A stretch of DNA of 64,000 bases, from the NCBI GenBank assembly GCA_029215795.1, contig JARDYH010000001.1:185945654-186009653 (forward strand), read 5' to 3'. Source of the stretch: Anniella stebbinsi (taxonomy: Eukaryota; Chordata; Lepidosauria; Squamata; Anniellidae). Below, in pieces: positions 46,435 through 60,300 of this stretch. Each line of letters opens with the position of its first letter. Positions within the stretch are counted from its first letter, which is position 1. The notes under the pieces are model-generated. The model was given only the letters and a program-made list of their open reading frames with translations, was not told the origin of the DNA and ran no database searches. The position numbers were made by a program, and so were the translations under genes.

Positions 46435-49400
46435 GTAAGTATCAAAACTTGGCAAGAATTAATAAAATGGAAGATGAAAATGTTGCAGTCTGTTTAATTG
46501 TAATTTTTGGTATATTTTATAGTTTATTTTACATTTTATATCTAAAACATAAACATAGTTGACATTAAAATATGAATGCCTTTTCTTTTTATATTGAAAA
46601 AATTCTTTCAGATTCTGCCATCTCAAACCCTTTGCATCGAAATCGGAACAGTGGGAGCACAGAGAGCCTTGGAGGTTTGCCATCAAGTGAACTCACAGCC
46701 ATCCAGTGCAAAAATATTCCTGACTTTCTAAATGACAGAAATGTTCTTGAAAAACACTTTAAAAAGTTTATTAACGTCCAACGTATCCGTACGAACCGAA
46801 ACAAAAAACTGGCTATTATACACTGTTTAGATCACGTGAGTTCTTAAATATTAACAAAAGATCAAAAATGTAAACATTTACGTATGTAGACTACTTACAG
46901 GTGTGTGCTATGGTGAGGTTTATTTGATATTCCCATCAGTAACCCATGCTACTAGAAATGCATAGATATGCCTCTTTTAATATCCAAAATGTTAGCAATT
47001 GAGTAATGTTGGCCACACTCTAGTTTACAGTTAGACACAAGTATTGTTGTCCATGACTGTGGGCTGTGTACCAAATATTGTGAAAATTAATGAAACGTTT
47101 CTAGAAATTAGTACTATCTAGTCAGCAACTGTGGACAGTTACTATGCCCATTTTCAATAGAAGTTGCAGCCCTTTTAGGAAAAAGTCCTGGGCATTTTCT
47201 TACACAAGAAAATGCCCAACAAAATTGAAATGGCCAAGTCAAATGTTTCCAGTATTATGGGTAAAATAGTGTTGCTATGCAGCTACAGTTTTGCCAATGT
47301 TTTCCTGCCTCAATCTGTTGCAAAGCTGTTTTGCAACAGATTGAGGCAGGAAAACACTGGCAAAACTGTAGCTGCATGGCAACACTATTTTACCCATAAT
47401 ACTGGAAACATTTGACTTGGCCATCTCAATTTTGTTGGGCATTTTCTTGTATAAGACCAGTCTCAATAGATAGTCTAACTTGGGGATGAGAAGAGACTGA
47501 AAATTTGAGTTGGTTCTGTTAGAAAAAGAAGACTGAGCAAATATGATTGTGATGTATTTTAATAGAGATATTAATGTCGTAGAGCGGGGTGGACAGAAGG
47601 TAGATCTCCAGATATTTTGGACTTCAACTCCCAGAAGCCCCTGCCAGCATGCCAGTGGTCAGGAATGCTGTGAGATGAAGTGAAAAACATGTGGAGATCT
47701 AGGCTTTTATTACGTTAGGATGCCAAGGACTGTTAACTGTAACTTTCCCCCATCAGTATACCAGGCGTCCTATACTTGCTATGTGTTGAAGAAAACCATA
47801 ATTCAAGCCAATTGAACAAATGCTGAGTTCAGCCTTATGCTGTAGGCCAGTGGGGGTTTGTGGCATAGAGAGGCAGATGTAAATTCTAATTCTTTCTGGG
47901 TTTGGAGGAGAAGGGGAAGACAATTCTGGGAGGGTAACGTTCCCAAGGGACTCTAGAGGCAGGGCTTACATTAAATGTCTTTGTGGAGGAGTTCCCCACT
48001 CTGCTTTTGTCATGCCTTTTACAGAACAGCAGGATTTTTGAGAGCTCTGTCTTTTTTTAGTGGAGTCTTTCCACGGTATGCCTTGATTCTTGTCTTTCTA
48101 TCTCAGTCTCTAATTTACAAACCTCTTAAAGAGGCAAATAATGCAACATCTAATCCTGGGTAGCAGGATCTTCAGCAAGTTCATTAAGAGTATTCTTATA
48201 GTTACAAAGTGGGATAGAAGGAGGCAATGCCATGTTCCTATTCTATCAAAGCATGCAAGTTCCTCTGGCTCACCTACCAGAAAAGGCACAGTCCACACAA
48301 GACTCTGCCCTGAAAGTTTTCTTCATACTTACTTTTTCTATAATAGCACTACTACAGTGTGTCCAAATAGTAATCCTTTTACAGTCTCCTATATCACAAA
48401 GGGCCATACAGAGCTTTTGAAGTATGGCTTTGGAATTAACAAGACAAAGGGCTCTCTTCAACTAGCAGAGCGCTTAAAACATTTTGGGATGACCATTGAC
48501 TCCAGCTAATCCAAGGTATTCCTTCCTCAGAAAAGGCAGGATAAATTGAAGACAGTGTTGTGCCAGGATTTGAGCTCAAGCAACTTCGATCATGTGTTTT
48601 TGGCTCATCTTTGGGGCTCCACAATTTCCTGAAGAGGTGCAGTGTTTTGGGTTCAGACCATCTTGTTTGCTTTGACTATATTTCACTTGGGATCCTACAT
48701 GCTGGTGAAAACCAACATCACAACTTCCAAAGCCCATACAGCTAGGATAGCACATGGAGGAGGGACACTACTAAAGTATATGGTCTGAGAAGCACTTTTT
48801 CTTGTCAGCAAGACACATCTGAGGAGTCTTCTACACACTGCCAGCGTGTCAGGGACCAGGGCCCTGCACCCTTGCCCTTAGAAGAAGAAGCTCTAGAGTT
48901 AAGGGTTTAGAGAGATGACTTGGCCATGGAAAGGTGTCACAAGATTTCTACCTTCCCAGCCCGCATTTCTTCAGAAAGAACCGAGAGGTCGGCTCCCATG
49001 CGTCCAGGGGAGGTCACAATACCATCTTCTGACTCTAAGAACTCTGGCCATGAGGACACTAATATACCCCAGTCTCTCCCACATTGTTGCAGCTGTGATT
49101 GCTAAAACAGGCCAAGCCCTTTTAACAGATCAGGCCTCAGTCAGTATGGAGGCAAGGTCAACCAGCCTAAATTTATCCGAACACCTATTTAGGTCTTGGT
49201 TTTGCTCTGCTCCTTGTTAGAGCTACATACAGACAACCTTGTCTGGTTTCCAGCACTGCTCAGAGCTTTCCATGGTGCTGATCGTTTCCCATCTTGCTTG
49301 CATGCGAAATATAACCTGAACCCTTCTCAAGATCTGATACGTAGCAGACCCTTGCAATCCAAACTACAGCTTAGGGCATTGGCAGAACCAACGCCTAAAA

Positions 49401-52400
49401 CGATATACAGAACAGCTCAGCTACTAGATCAAGAGAATAGTGCTGGAAAATAAACGTCTTCCAGGAATCCATAGACAGTTTTAGAATTCTGCAGGTGGAC
49501 CTGTTCACATCACCCATCAACTTGCAAAGCCCAGAAGTTCTAAAATCCATATACCAGTAGTGGCTGGAATTGATGCCTTCACATCCCTGTGGCCCAACAA
49601 GTTGCTCTGTTCTTTTCCTACCCATACCTTTACTTCCAGGAGAGTTAAGAAACTGGATAGAGTAAGTTAAGTTGAGCTGAATTGTGTGATGCCAGTGGCC
49701 ATTATGGCCATGGTTCTCTGTTCTGAAGCTGGTAGAGTGGGAACCCCTTGGAGACTGCCAGGTGCTCAGGGTCTGTTGTCCTACTTGCTACCTGGATCCC
49801 AAGGAACACTCCTTCAGTGCCTGTAGGTTGAGCAGAACCAGTTACTAAGTTTGGGATATCTCATGATATTCTTCTGCAACTTGGATTTACAAGAGCACTT
49901 GGAAGTCCTCTGTCATGTGGTGCAGGGATTAGTAACTCTTCAAATTTAGCCTTCAGTCAGGTATGTTGTTGGGGTGGGTCTACATCTAAATATTCTGAAG
50001 AAACAAGCTGTTCCTCTTTATTTCCATCTACACGTGAAAAGTTTCTTAGAAGGCAGTACTCCTTATATAGTACCTTCTACAGGTTTCAATTATACAGTCT
50101 TCTTGTGCTTACCAAACCATCTTTTGAACCTATGTTCACTGTTCTGTTGACATTTTTGACCTTTGATATCCTGGTTGCTTTGCTTTCAGCCAAGAGTGTC
50201 AAATTTTGGTGCCTTTTCCTTTCAGTTGCGGCTTTGTATGTATTCCTTTAGAATAAGGTGATTACTGGAAGGATTCTTCCTTTTTGCAGATTGCAGGAGT
50301 TTTGTCTGTCTTCTGCCCCATGCCACAGCATCATAGGAGCAAAGTGTGGAACATATTGGACACATGTATAGTATTTATGCTGGCTGCACTTTTGAATTTT
50401 GGCACTTGGGACTTCATCCCACCTATCAAGGAGAAAACCGTCTCTAAACTCACATGGAAGCATTGGCTTTTGGAGTGCACTGTACTCTCTTTTTAGATAC
50501 AAGGGTATTACTGCATACTCAGTGAAGGTCAGCACTACAGAGGATGGATAAAAAAATGATGTTTTAAAGAATCGAATTGGATTTTAAATTTTAAAATTAG
50601 ATTTTTAACATTTAAATTTACTTTTTTTAAAAAAATATGAATTTTCTCTCATTGGGGAAAAGTTGTTACAATTAAATCTCATCATAAGCATGCTAAATCT
50701 ACTCTTTAAAATGAAGGATGGCTTTGTTGCCTCTCTCTGTCTCTTGCACACGCACACACACACACACACGCTCCTTGAAAGTTTTGGGCTTTTGGTTTCT
50801 GTTTTTCTGACTAAAGTCACATGTGCAAAATCACATGCTGGATAGGGTTGTTGTTGTTGTTGTTCAGTGCTTATGTAGCGCTGGATCAAGCAAGGCAGAG
50901 GACAGAAAGAGGAGAGGACAGTTAAGACAGAAAGACAAAATGGTGGGGAAAACTGTTCAAAATTTAAATAAGATTTTTAGTTTTTAAACAATGTAATGTT
51001 ATGTTTTCCTTAAATAACCAGGTTATCATTAAATAATCTGGATAGAAGCATGTTGATCTTGAAACTGAATCCATGGCTCTACCAGATACATTGTGTACAG
51101 GAGAATTTCTAGCCAAATGACGAACCAATCTTATCATTTCTCAAATACGAATAGTTACACTCAACCCAAACAAAGGCTTTTCATTTTCATCTGATGAAAA
51201 TAAATTGCTCTAGTTTGCCTGATAATTATAGAATCTTGCTTCAACTTACCAGACATTAGTGTTTCATTTTTGTTTCCTACTTAGTTGTTGTGAGGGAAAG
51301 GATGAGCCAAAACAGTGAAGCAGAAAAGAGCAACTGTAAAGAAAAAAAGTCAATTTTGTGGGAGTAAGCCCCATTGAACTCAGTTGAACTTATTTCTGAA
51401 TAGACATGTATAGAATTATGATGTTAACAGCACAATCCTATACATATCTACCCAAAAATAATTCTACTGAGTTCAATGGAGCTTACTCCTAGGCAAGTGG
51501 CCATGGTCATAAGCATTGGTCATAAGAAATATCTTATATGAGAAAATTATGAAGACGCTTCCTCCATAGGTAAAAAAAGGAACGCATATAAAATATAGTG
51601 AGACAGACAAAGAATGCTTATAAGAATGAAACTAAATATACGCTGTTTAAATGCAAGTTAACATAGTTCAGTGGTCGGATTTGACAGTTCTTTAGGAAAT
51701 ATATGAAAAAGTTTTATTGGGAAACTTGATTTAATCAGTGATTTAACTAGTCTTGCTTTAAGTCAGCAACTGTGATACTACACCTGTGTCACTCAAATTG
51801 GATGCCTCCTTAGAGGACATTTGGAATCTTGGTTTCTGCATTCGTTTGTTTTTACAAGATAGATACATTTGCTGCGCCTGATGTGGCCTTTGGGCAGAGA
51901 GTTCTTCAACAGGTCCTCTGTCCCTGCTTAGCAGCAGATAGAGCCAGCTTGGGTGGGATGCACAGCTTTCCAACATCCTTTTCATACTCTGTTAGAAAAT
52001 GGGACATTGGACTTAATATGAATATTCCTTCTCTTCAGTGGGAAGGAAGATATTGTTCCAGTCATTTTTAGTAGAGTTTCTACTGCTTCTGGTAGGAAGT
52101 GGAGATCAATTTGTTCTCATACATACCTGGAGGAGGCCCCCTTCCATGCTTATGTTCTCTGGGCTTTTCCACTGGTTTATGCCTTGTTCCCAGTATTCTG
52201 ATATTCTTTTTAAGTTTGACTTGGTTGGCACCCAATTAGGTGCAATACTTTCTCTTAAGTGCTTATTTCAGTTACAATTTGTTTCAAACTGAGAGTCGAT
52301 AACCACTAGAGGAGGTGGGAAGTTCAATGTAAGTCCTGCCACCAAAGCCCATTTGGAGGAGTTGCCCTCACAAGGATGTCATTCTGTTTCCAAACAGAAG

Positions 52401-54320
52401 GAACACTCTCCAGTTTATATAATAAGCAGATGTTCACCATTGCTTAGCATATGCCATATAATATTTTATATTTCATTCTGACCCTAACTTACTCTTCCAT
52501 TGAATTGTGTGTGTTTTCCCCCCCAGGCATCTGCAGCTTTGGCTAGAAAGAAAGCAAAAGACTTACACAAAGAGATAGTGACATTTTGGCATAAGAAAAA
52601 ACCAAGTAAGTTGTTGCTTGATAGTTATAAAAACTAGCAAAATTCCTGCTAGCATTACGAGGTTGTATTTCAGAGGAAGGGCCCATATAGTGCAAAGTCC
52701 TCTATTGCATTGGTTGTATGTGAACATCAGGCTAATGCTAATGAGACACAAATGAGCCTAGCCAGTTTTGCACACTCATCTCCCTTCTTCTGCGGCCACG
52801 AGGAGCAGTTTAGAAATGTTTGCTTCTGTTTTTGATTAGCCACAACATGTTTTGTTGCTTGAACCCAGCAAACTGTGAATAATGGTTCATTTCAAACAAA
52901 CTATGGTTTTTAGAACTGGCTTGTTTTAAATAACCCTAGTTAAAATTGACTACAGTTCCAGGTTTGTACTAGCTATGGCCAAGCAAAAGTTTCGAAACTC
53001 TTCCCAGCTGTGCAGGAAGAGTGGGGTAAAGGGAATGCGTAAGTCTGGAGCGCAGCTAGGGTCATTTATATGTAACTAAACCATAGTTTATTGCAAGGCT
53101 TGAAAGGCATTGATGGCTTGCAATCATCTCAGGTGTGACACTCCGCCTCTCATTCACTCACATTGATCTCCCTTTACAGTAGCTGCTAACCTTCAGCAGG
53201 GGCTCTAGTATAAAACATCACCACTTGACGGGGGGTGGGGGGAGAATGACAAAGGAGAGAGGCCCCTCCATATGGTTTGAGAAAGGCCACAAGTGGCTTT
53301 GGTGGCAGTGCCTGAAGTCAGCGTGGCTCCTGCTTGAAAAGTAGTAAAGATCACTAGCTTATTGTGATGTCTGGACACAGCTATTGTGAAGACCTGATAA
53401 GTTTAGAAGCCTTTCTTGGAGTTTCCCTGCTATCTGAGCTGCAGCAGCTCTCTACCAGGGAGAGGGCCCTTTCAATGGTGGCACCCCAGCTTTGCAGCAT
53501 TTTCCCTAAAGAGGCTTGACTGGCTCTCAGTCTGATATGTTTCTGGAGTCAGGTGAAATACTTTTTATTTTCCAAAGAATTTTTAGCTGTGTAACTTCTG
53601 TTGATCTATTTTATTTGGATGCTGCTTTTATAAGTTGTTGGTTTCTACTTTTTAATTTTCTTGTAAGCTGTTGTATTGTAAAAACCTCCGTGCACGCAGA
53701 GCTATATTGCACAGAGTTCCCTTTAGTAGTTTCCTCCTCAAATTATCTTCCTTACTAAATACCATCCACTCCCTCTGAGTACATTACTCAAAGCTTGCTC
53801 TGTGGGCTCCATACCCCCTTCTTGAGTTTTTTTTTCTTTGCATTTCTCTTTATATATTTATGTCTAACATTATTAGATATGTCTTATCTGTGATGTTACA
53901 GGACGTGGGTAGAGAATCCCATAGGACTATATGTCATGCAGGAAGTTAGAATTCTACAATATTATATTGAAATGCTGTACATTTATAAAAAATATCCAAA
54001 TATATACTGGTGAAAAGAAGTTACGTCCTTTGATATGTTTTTGATGTCATTCAATTTGCAAAGGTCCAAATAAGAAAGACTATTTGTCCAAGGAGCAGAA
54101 GGCAGACGAAAGTGACGGGAGGCAAAGCAATGACCAGCTGAGTCAACAGCATTTGCCACTTGGCAAATCTTTAATTCGTTCCAGTGGTAGTGGAAACATG
54201 TCAAATAAGAGGTATGTGTTCTTTGGTCGTCGTCGTTGTCCTCTTCTCCTCCTTCTGTGTGTATACATACATACACATACATACATATACATACATACAC
54301 ATACATACATACATATATAT

Positions 54321-54360
<40 letters not shown>

Positions 54361-57300
54361 CTGATATGCTCGGTGTTGCTCAGGTCCGTGAATGATGTTT
54401 ATGACATTTATTTGATTAATAAGTTGCAGAGAAATTTATTATTTATCTTTAGTTTGTTGTTTGTTTTTAGTTTGGTTGAGTTAGTAAATTGTTTTGTTAG
54501 AATAAATGGAAAATTGTGTTAATAAGAACTGTATTTTAAATTAGAGCTTCGTGATGAACCACATCTTTTGTTTTACCTCAAATGCCTATTATTAGTATTA
54601 TTAGTATTATTATTTGCATTTCTATACCACCCCATAGCTGAAGCTCTCTGAGCAGTTTACAAAAATTAAAAACATTGAACGTTAAACAACTGATATACAA
54701 AATTTAAAAACTATATAAAGCATAAAAACAGATTATAAATACAATATCCATTTAAAACAACTATTCTGGGTCAAACAACAGATGCTGTTTAATGCCTGGG
54801 CATGCGCAAAGTGCTTCCCTTTCCTCCCTCCCTCCCTCTTAAGGGTGAAAGCTGTGTGTGCGCTTCCCCCAGTTTCTGAGAAAACAGCGATATCAGGACG
54901 GGGTGCCTTTGAGCATGTTCAGAGTTTGGCCTCTCAAAGACACGCTGTTGTATCTAGCTGTGATTTTAAAACCACACATGGCAGGTGGGAGGAGGCACCA
55001 CCAATGGATGTAGCCCATTTATGTGGGTTTTTTCCTTTTATGTGGAATTGGGTTGACCGAGACTGACCTTAGGAATCACAATGGCCGCCAAAGGCCAGTA
55101 AGCCTGGCCTCCAACCCAAGGCATGCTGGGAGTTGTAGGCATAAACCTAGGTTTTTAAAAAATACTTAAACCCCCCAAAATCATGTTTTTAGATTTTGTC
55201 TGATCCATGTACACAAAGACCTGTCTGGGTGAACAGTATTAAGACAGTCACATAATAATGATGATGATGATGATGATGATAATAATAATAATAATATTTC
55301 TTACTCGCCTTTCCGTTTGGATCGAGGCAGGGAACAGCAGTAAATATAAAATACTATAAAATACATAAAACTGATTAAAACATGGTACATATTATTAAAA
55401 TAGCAATAAAACATCCTAAAAACATTCTAAAATTCCACTGGATATGCCAGCCGGAAGAGAACAGTCTTTATAGCTTTCTTAAATTCTAAAAGACTGTTAA
55501 GTTGACGAGTCTCAGGCCATTCCACAGTCTGGGAGCTGCAGAAGTGAAGGTCCTCTGGGTAACGGTATGTGGAAGTGGGTAAACATTTCCAGACATACTT
55601 GACGAACACATACGTTCCGCTTTATAGGTCGATATATAGATATATATAGATATATATATGTAAAAGGAAGCGTTTGATTGTATGTCCTTGATACTATGAA
55701 ACTTTCAGGATTTGTTCTACCTCTATCTGAGATGGTTTTAGGCATAGTGAAAATTTCATCCATCATCTTGAAACAAAATGGTGGCCAGTCAACATTTTCA
55801 AAGATTTACAGCTTCAATTCCATTTGATTGATTTCAACAAAACTTGGAATGATGATTCAGCGCTGCAGCGAGTAAATTTTAACTATATATTTTAACAATA
55901 TGATTACCTATTATCCTAAAAGAGGATGTGTATGTGTTTGTCTGTCATTGCCATAGCTCCAAGACCATGGAAGTTATACACCTGAAATGTAGAATGTATA
56001 CTAAGGGGACTTTAGGAATGTACACATTGGGGTTATTTTGAACATATTAATTTCGTTAATTTAAGTGGGCCCATGTGGCTGAAGCCTGCAGTTATATTTT
56101 CAACCGCTAGAGGCAGGCTTCACTACTTAGCACAAAGCTTTACGCTCCATGTAGTTTGAAGCTGCAACAGATTAGTAGGTTGAAGGCCGCAGTTATATGC
56201 TTGACCCTCCCCCTGCTGTGGGGCAGCCCCGCTCAGGGACAGATCCCTCCCTTACGGAGCTATTATTGTCAGGTGATATTTCATTATTATTATCATTATC
56301 ATTATTATTGTGTTTGGTATTGTATTTGTTTTTCTTTGATAATATTAGCTGCCTTGGGCTTTTTGAAGGGGAAAGTAGGGTATAAATAAATGTTGATGAT
56401 GAATGAGCCACTGGCTTCTTAAGAGCCTTAACCCTTTGTGTGTAGCACAAAGAGCCCTCCAGTCTACCCTTGCACCAGACCAGAAATTGTTAGGAGTATC
56501 ATGCCAAAGAGCATTTGTGGTTACTGGTGTTGGGAGGAGGGCTAGCAAGGTTGAGGCAATACAGCCCAGACAGTTAACACCTGTGCCATGTTCCAGCCTT
56601 CCTCCCATCCGCACATTTGGTGGTTGCCTTCGGGTCTCCAGATGCTGCTTTTAAATGCCAGATCTGTTAAAAATAAGACCTCCCTTACCCATGCTTTAAT
56701 AGTGGACGACAGGGTCGATCTCGCATGCTTAATTGAGACCTGGGTGGGTGAGCAGGGAGGAGTTAGTCTCTCCTAGCTGTACCTACCAGGGTACTTGGTT
56801 CAACATCAGGGTAGGCTTGAGAGGCAGGGAGGTGGGGGTTGTGGTGGTCTCTAGGAATTCCATCTGACTACTGGTCTGGAGTGTTTGCACCCTGTGTTAG
56901 GCCAGATCGGGGATTCTGTTGGTGTATTGCCCACTCCACTGCTCAACAGACTCATTACCTGAGCTGACAGAGGTGGACTCAGGTGTGCTGTTGAGGTCCC
57001 TCAGACCACTGGTTCTGGGGAATGTCAACATTCATGCAGAGGGTACTTTGTCTGTGGTGGCTGAGGATTTCATGTTCTCCATGACAACCATGGGACTGTC
57101 CCAATATGTCACCACTTGTAGTAGTGTGGCATACTCTGGTTTTGTTTTTTTCAGCTAGGCATGGCGATGGTGATTTGAAGGCAGAGGACTTTGAAAGTCC
57201 CTTTGTCATGGTCAGATTATGGCCTGCTGAAATTGGCAGCTTTTTCACTATGTAAGGCTCAGAGACCTATTAAGATAGTCTGCCTCCAGAGGATAATAGA

Positions 57301-60300
57301 TCTGAATGGTTTCCAGAGGCCCTGGGGAGGTTTCCGGCTGATAGCACTGGTGCCCCTGTCTAAGTCCCTAGCAAAACCCTGGTTGATCTGTGGGATGCAG
57401 AAATGACCTGGTCAGTTGACATAATTGCTCCTGAGCACCCACTCTGAAATGGAGCTCGTATGGCTCCATGGAATACCCTGGAGCTGAGAGCAATGAAGTA
57501 AAATAAGAGGCAGCTTGAGTACAGATGGGGAAAAACACCTGGTGGGTGCAGTCAAGGGCTTGTTCATGTAGCCATTTTCATTTTGATCCTTGCCCCTCTT
57601 GGCTTATAAAATTGAGCAGGGAGGGAATAGCTGGCCGAAACAGGGAGGAGATCAATGCCTCCTTGTGAGAGGAAATGGTCCTGGGCCACAAGAAAGAGGC
57701 ACTCCTGGAGAAACTTCCCCTGGACCTGGAAAATCTTAATAGTTTTAGACCAGTGGCCAAAGTTCCTTTCCTTGGCAAGGTCCTTGAGTTGGGGGTGCCT
57801 ACAATTTCCAGACCAACTCTCTCCCCTCCCCTCTGTCACATAATGTGAACTTACCTAAAACAACTTTTCTTATTTATAGTTCTCCAGTTAAGAAACCTGG
57901 CCTTAAAAAACCTCTGCAATTTGAAGCATATACTTTCGATTCTTTACCTGAAGGACATGGCCCAGAGAACTTAGAAGTGCCAACATCCAATTTCAGCAAC
58001 CTTATTGGCATGGTGGCAGAGACATCTGAGGACAAATATCGCCTTTTGGACCAGAGAGATAAGATCATGCGGCAAGGTAAGCATTGTTAATGAACTCAGA
58101 TGAAGATGTTTGGGACACAGGTTGGATGAGAAAGGTCCCACACACCCTGCAGCCATCTAAATATTGCCACAGAGCAGTGATGTGGGAGTTCTGGAAAATG
58201 TTTGAACCATTTTCTGGATCTCCCCCCCCCCCCCCCCCCCCAAGTATGCTAAAGCTCTTGTGATCTTATTTAGCGTGTTTTATTAGATAAACTAAAAAAG
58301 TATAACATGATAATTATACATTAATTATAAAACATTTTTATAATAACCAAATGTATCGAAACCAAAATATTTGATTAAGAAACAAATTAATAAAGCTTTA
58401 GCATCTCTGACAGGTGAATGCCCAGCCTCTGCTTCAGCAAAGGAGAGCCTACCATCTCCCTAGGTCATTGGTTCTACTGTAGTACAGCTCTTAACATAAG
58501 ACGTTTTTCCTAATGTTTGGCTGAAATCTGCTTCCTGCAAGTTTAAACCATTTTTTCTAGCCTTGCCTTCTGGAGCAACAGAGAACAAGTCTGCTCCTGC
58601 TTTCATGTCTCCTCTTAATCACCTCTGGGCAAAGCATAATCAGCTCTTTCAACAGTTCCTTGTAGGACTCTGTTTCCAGACCCCATATTGTACTGGTCAC
58701 CCTTCCCTGGACATGCTTTAGCAAAATGTGGCACTCAGAACTGGACACAGTACTCCAAAATGTGGCTGAAAACTTTATCCTACAGAAAGTGGAGGAAGGA
58801 ACTTGACTTGATACTGACCAATAGGGATGACTTAGTGGATAAAGTGGCAGTTACGGGAACTCTGGCGGAAAGTGACCCCGTCATACTTGAGTTCTTGATG
58901 TTAAAGGAAGCAAAAGCTGAGTATAGCCCTACACATGCTCTGGATTTTAGAAAAGCTGATTTTAATAAACTCAGAACAATGATAAGTAAGGTCCCATGGC
59001 CTTAATGAGAAAAGGAGTCCAAGATGGGTGGGAGTTCTTAAAAAAGGAAATTTTAAAGGCACAATTACAAACAATTCCAACAAGGAAAAAAGATAGAAGA
59101 CAACAGAAGAAACCAATGTGGCTCCACAAAAAGCATAGAGATTACCTGAAAACAAAAACAGGATATACATAGAAAGTGGAAGGAAGGCCAGGCTACAAGA
59201 AGAGTACAGACAGGTAGCACAAAAGTGCAGGAATGACATCAGGGAGGCTAAACCTGAGAATGGGCTGAGGCTTGTGAGGGATGCTAAAAGCAGCAAAAAA
59301 GCTTTCTTCAGGTAAGTGCATAGTAAAAGACAGAGGAAAGAAATGGTGGTTCAACTATTCAATGAGGATGACAAATTGATAACAGCTGACAAAGAAAAGG
59401 CTGAAGTGCTCAATTCCTACTTTGGCTCATTCTTTCTTCTCCCAAAAGCAGGTCTATGACCCCCCCCCCCCCCGGCAAAAATGAAGTACAAGCTGAAGAG
59501 GAAGGATGGCAGTTTGAAATCGATAAACAAATGGTCAAGGAACACCTAATTTCTTTGAATGAGTTCAAATTGCATCCTAGAGTAATAAAGGAGCTGGCAG
59601 AAGAACTCAGAACCACTGTCGATTTTCTTTGTGAAAACATGGAAGATGGGGAAGTGCCAGATGACTGGAGGAGGGCTAATGTTGTCCCTATCTTCAAAAA
59701 GGGCAAAAAGGAGGAACCTGGGAACTGCTGACCAGTTAGTCTGACATCAATCCCTGGGAAAATTTTGGAGCAGGTCATAAAGAAGTCAATCTGTAACCAC
59801 TTTGAAAACAATGCAGTGATGACTAGAAGCCAGTATGGATTTGTCAAGAATAAATCCTGCCAGAGTAATTTGATCTCATTCTTTGATTGTGTATCCTCCG
59901 TTGTGAACTGTGGGAATGCTGCGTACATAATATACCTTGACTTCAGCAAAGTTTTTGACAAAGTGCCCCATGACATTCTGATTAGCAAACTATCTAAAAG
60001 TGGGCTAGAAGGAACAACTATTAGGTGAATCCACAGTTGGCTACAGAATCGGACTCAAAGAGTGCTTATCAATGGTACCTTCTTAAACTAGGGGGAGGTA
60101 ACGAGGGGGTACTGCAGGGCTCATACCTGGACCCAGTGCTCTTCAACATTTTTATTAATGAGGAGGTGCAGGGAATGCTTATTAAATTTGCAGATGACAC
60201 AAAATTGGGCGGGATCGCTAATACCCTGGAAGATAGAAACAAACTCCAAAGTGCTCTTGATGGGCTAGAGCGCTGGGCTGAAAACAACAGGGGGTTCAGA

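Larger units (their letters stand above)
46836..52526 (+). other. MCM3AP intron 3
   Basis: Holds the large palindrome (47199-47455), a MITE (47586-47705), a DIRS-like remnant (about 48350-50500), a CA microsatellite (50748-50770) and MITE-like palindromes (51355-51500). The parts 50530-51350 and 51510-52500 show nothing I can name, though 51850-52300 may be more of the DIRS-like element ([13 protein letters not shown]). Confidence 0.6.

Noticed and set aside
47212..47466. Nearly identical proteins predicted on both strands
   Set aside because: Direct result of the palindrome, not a gene pair.
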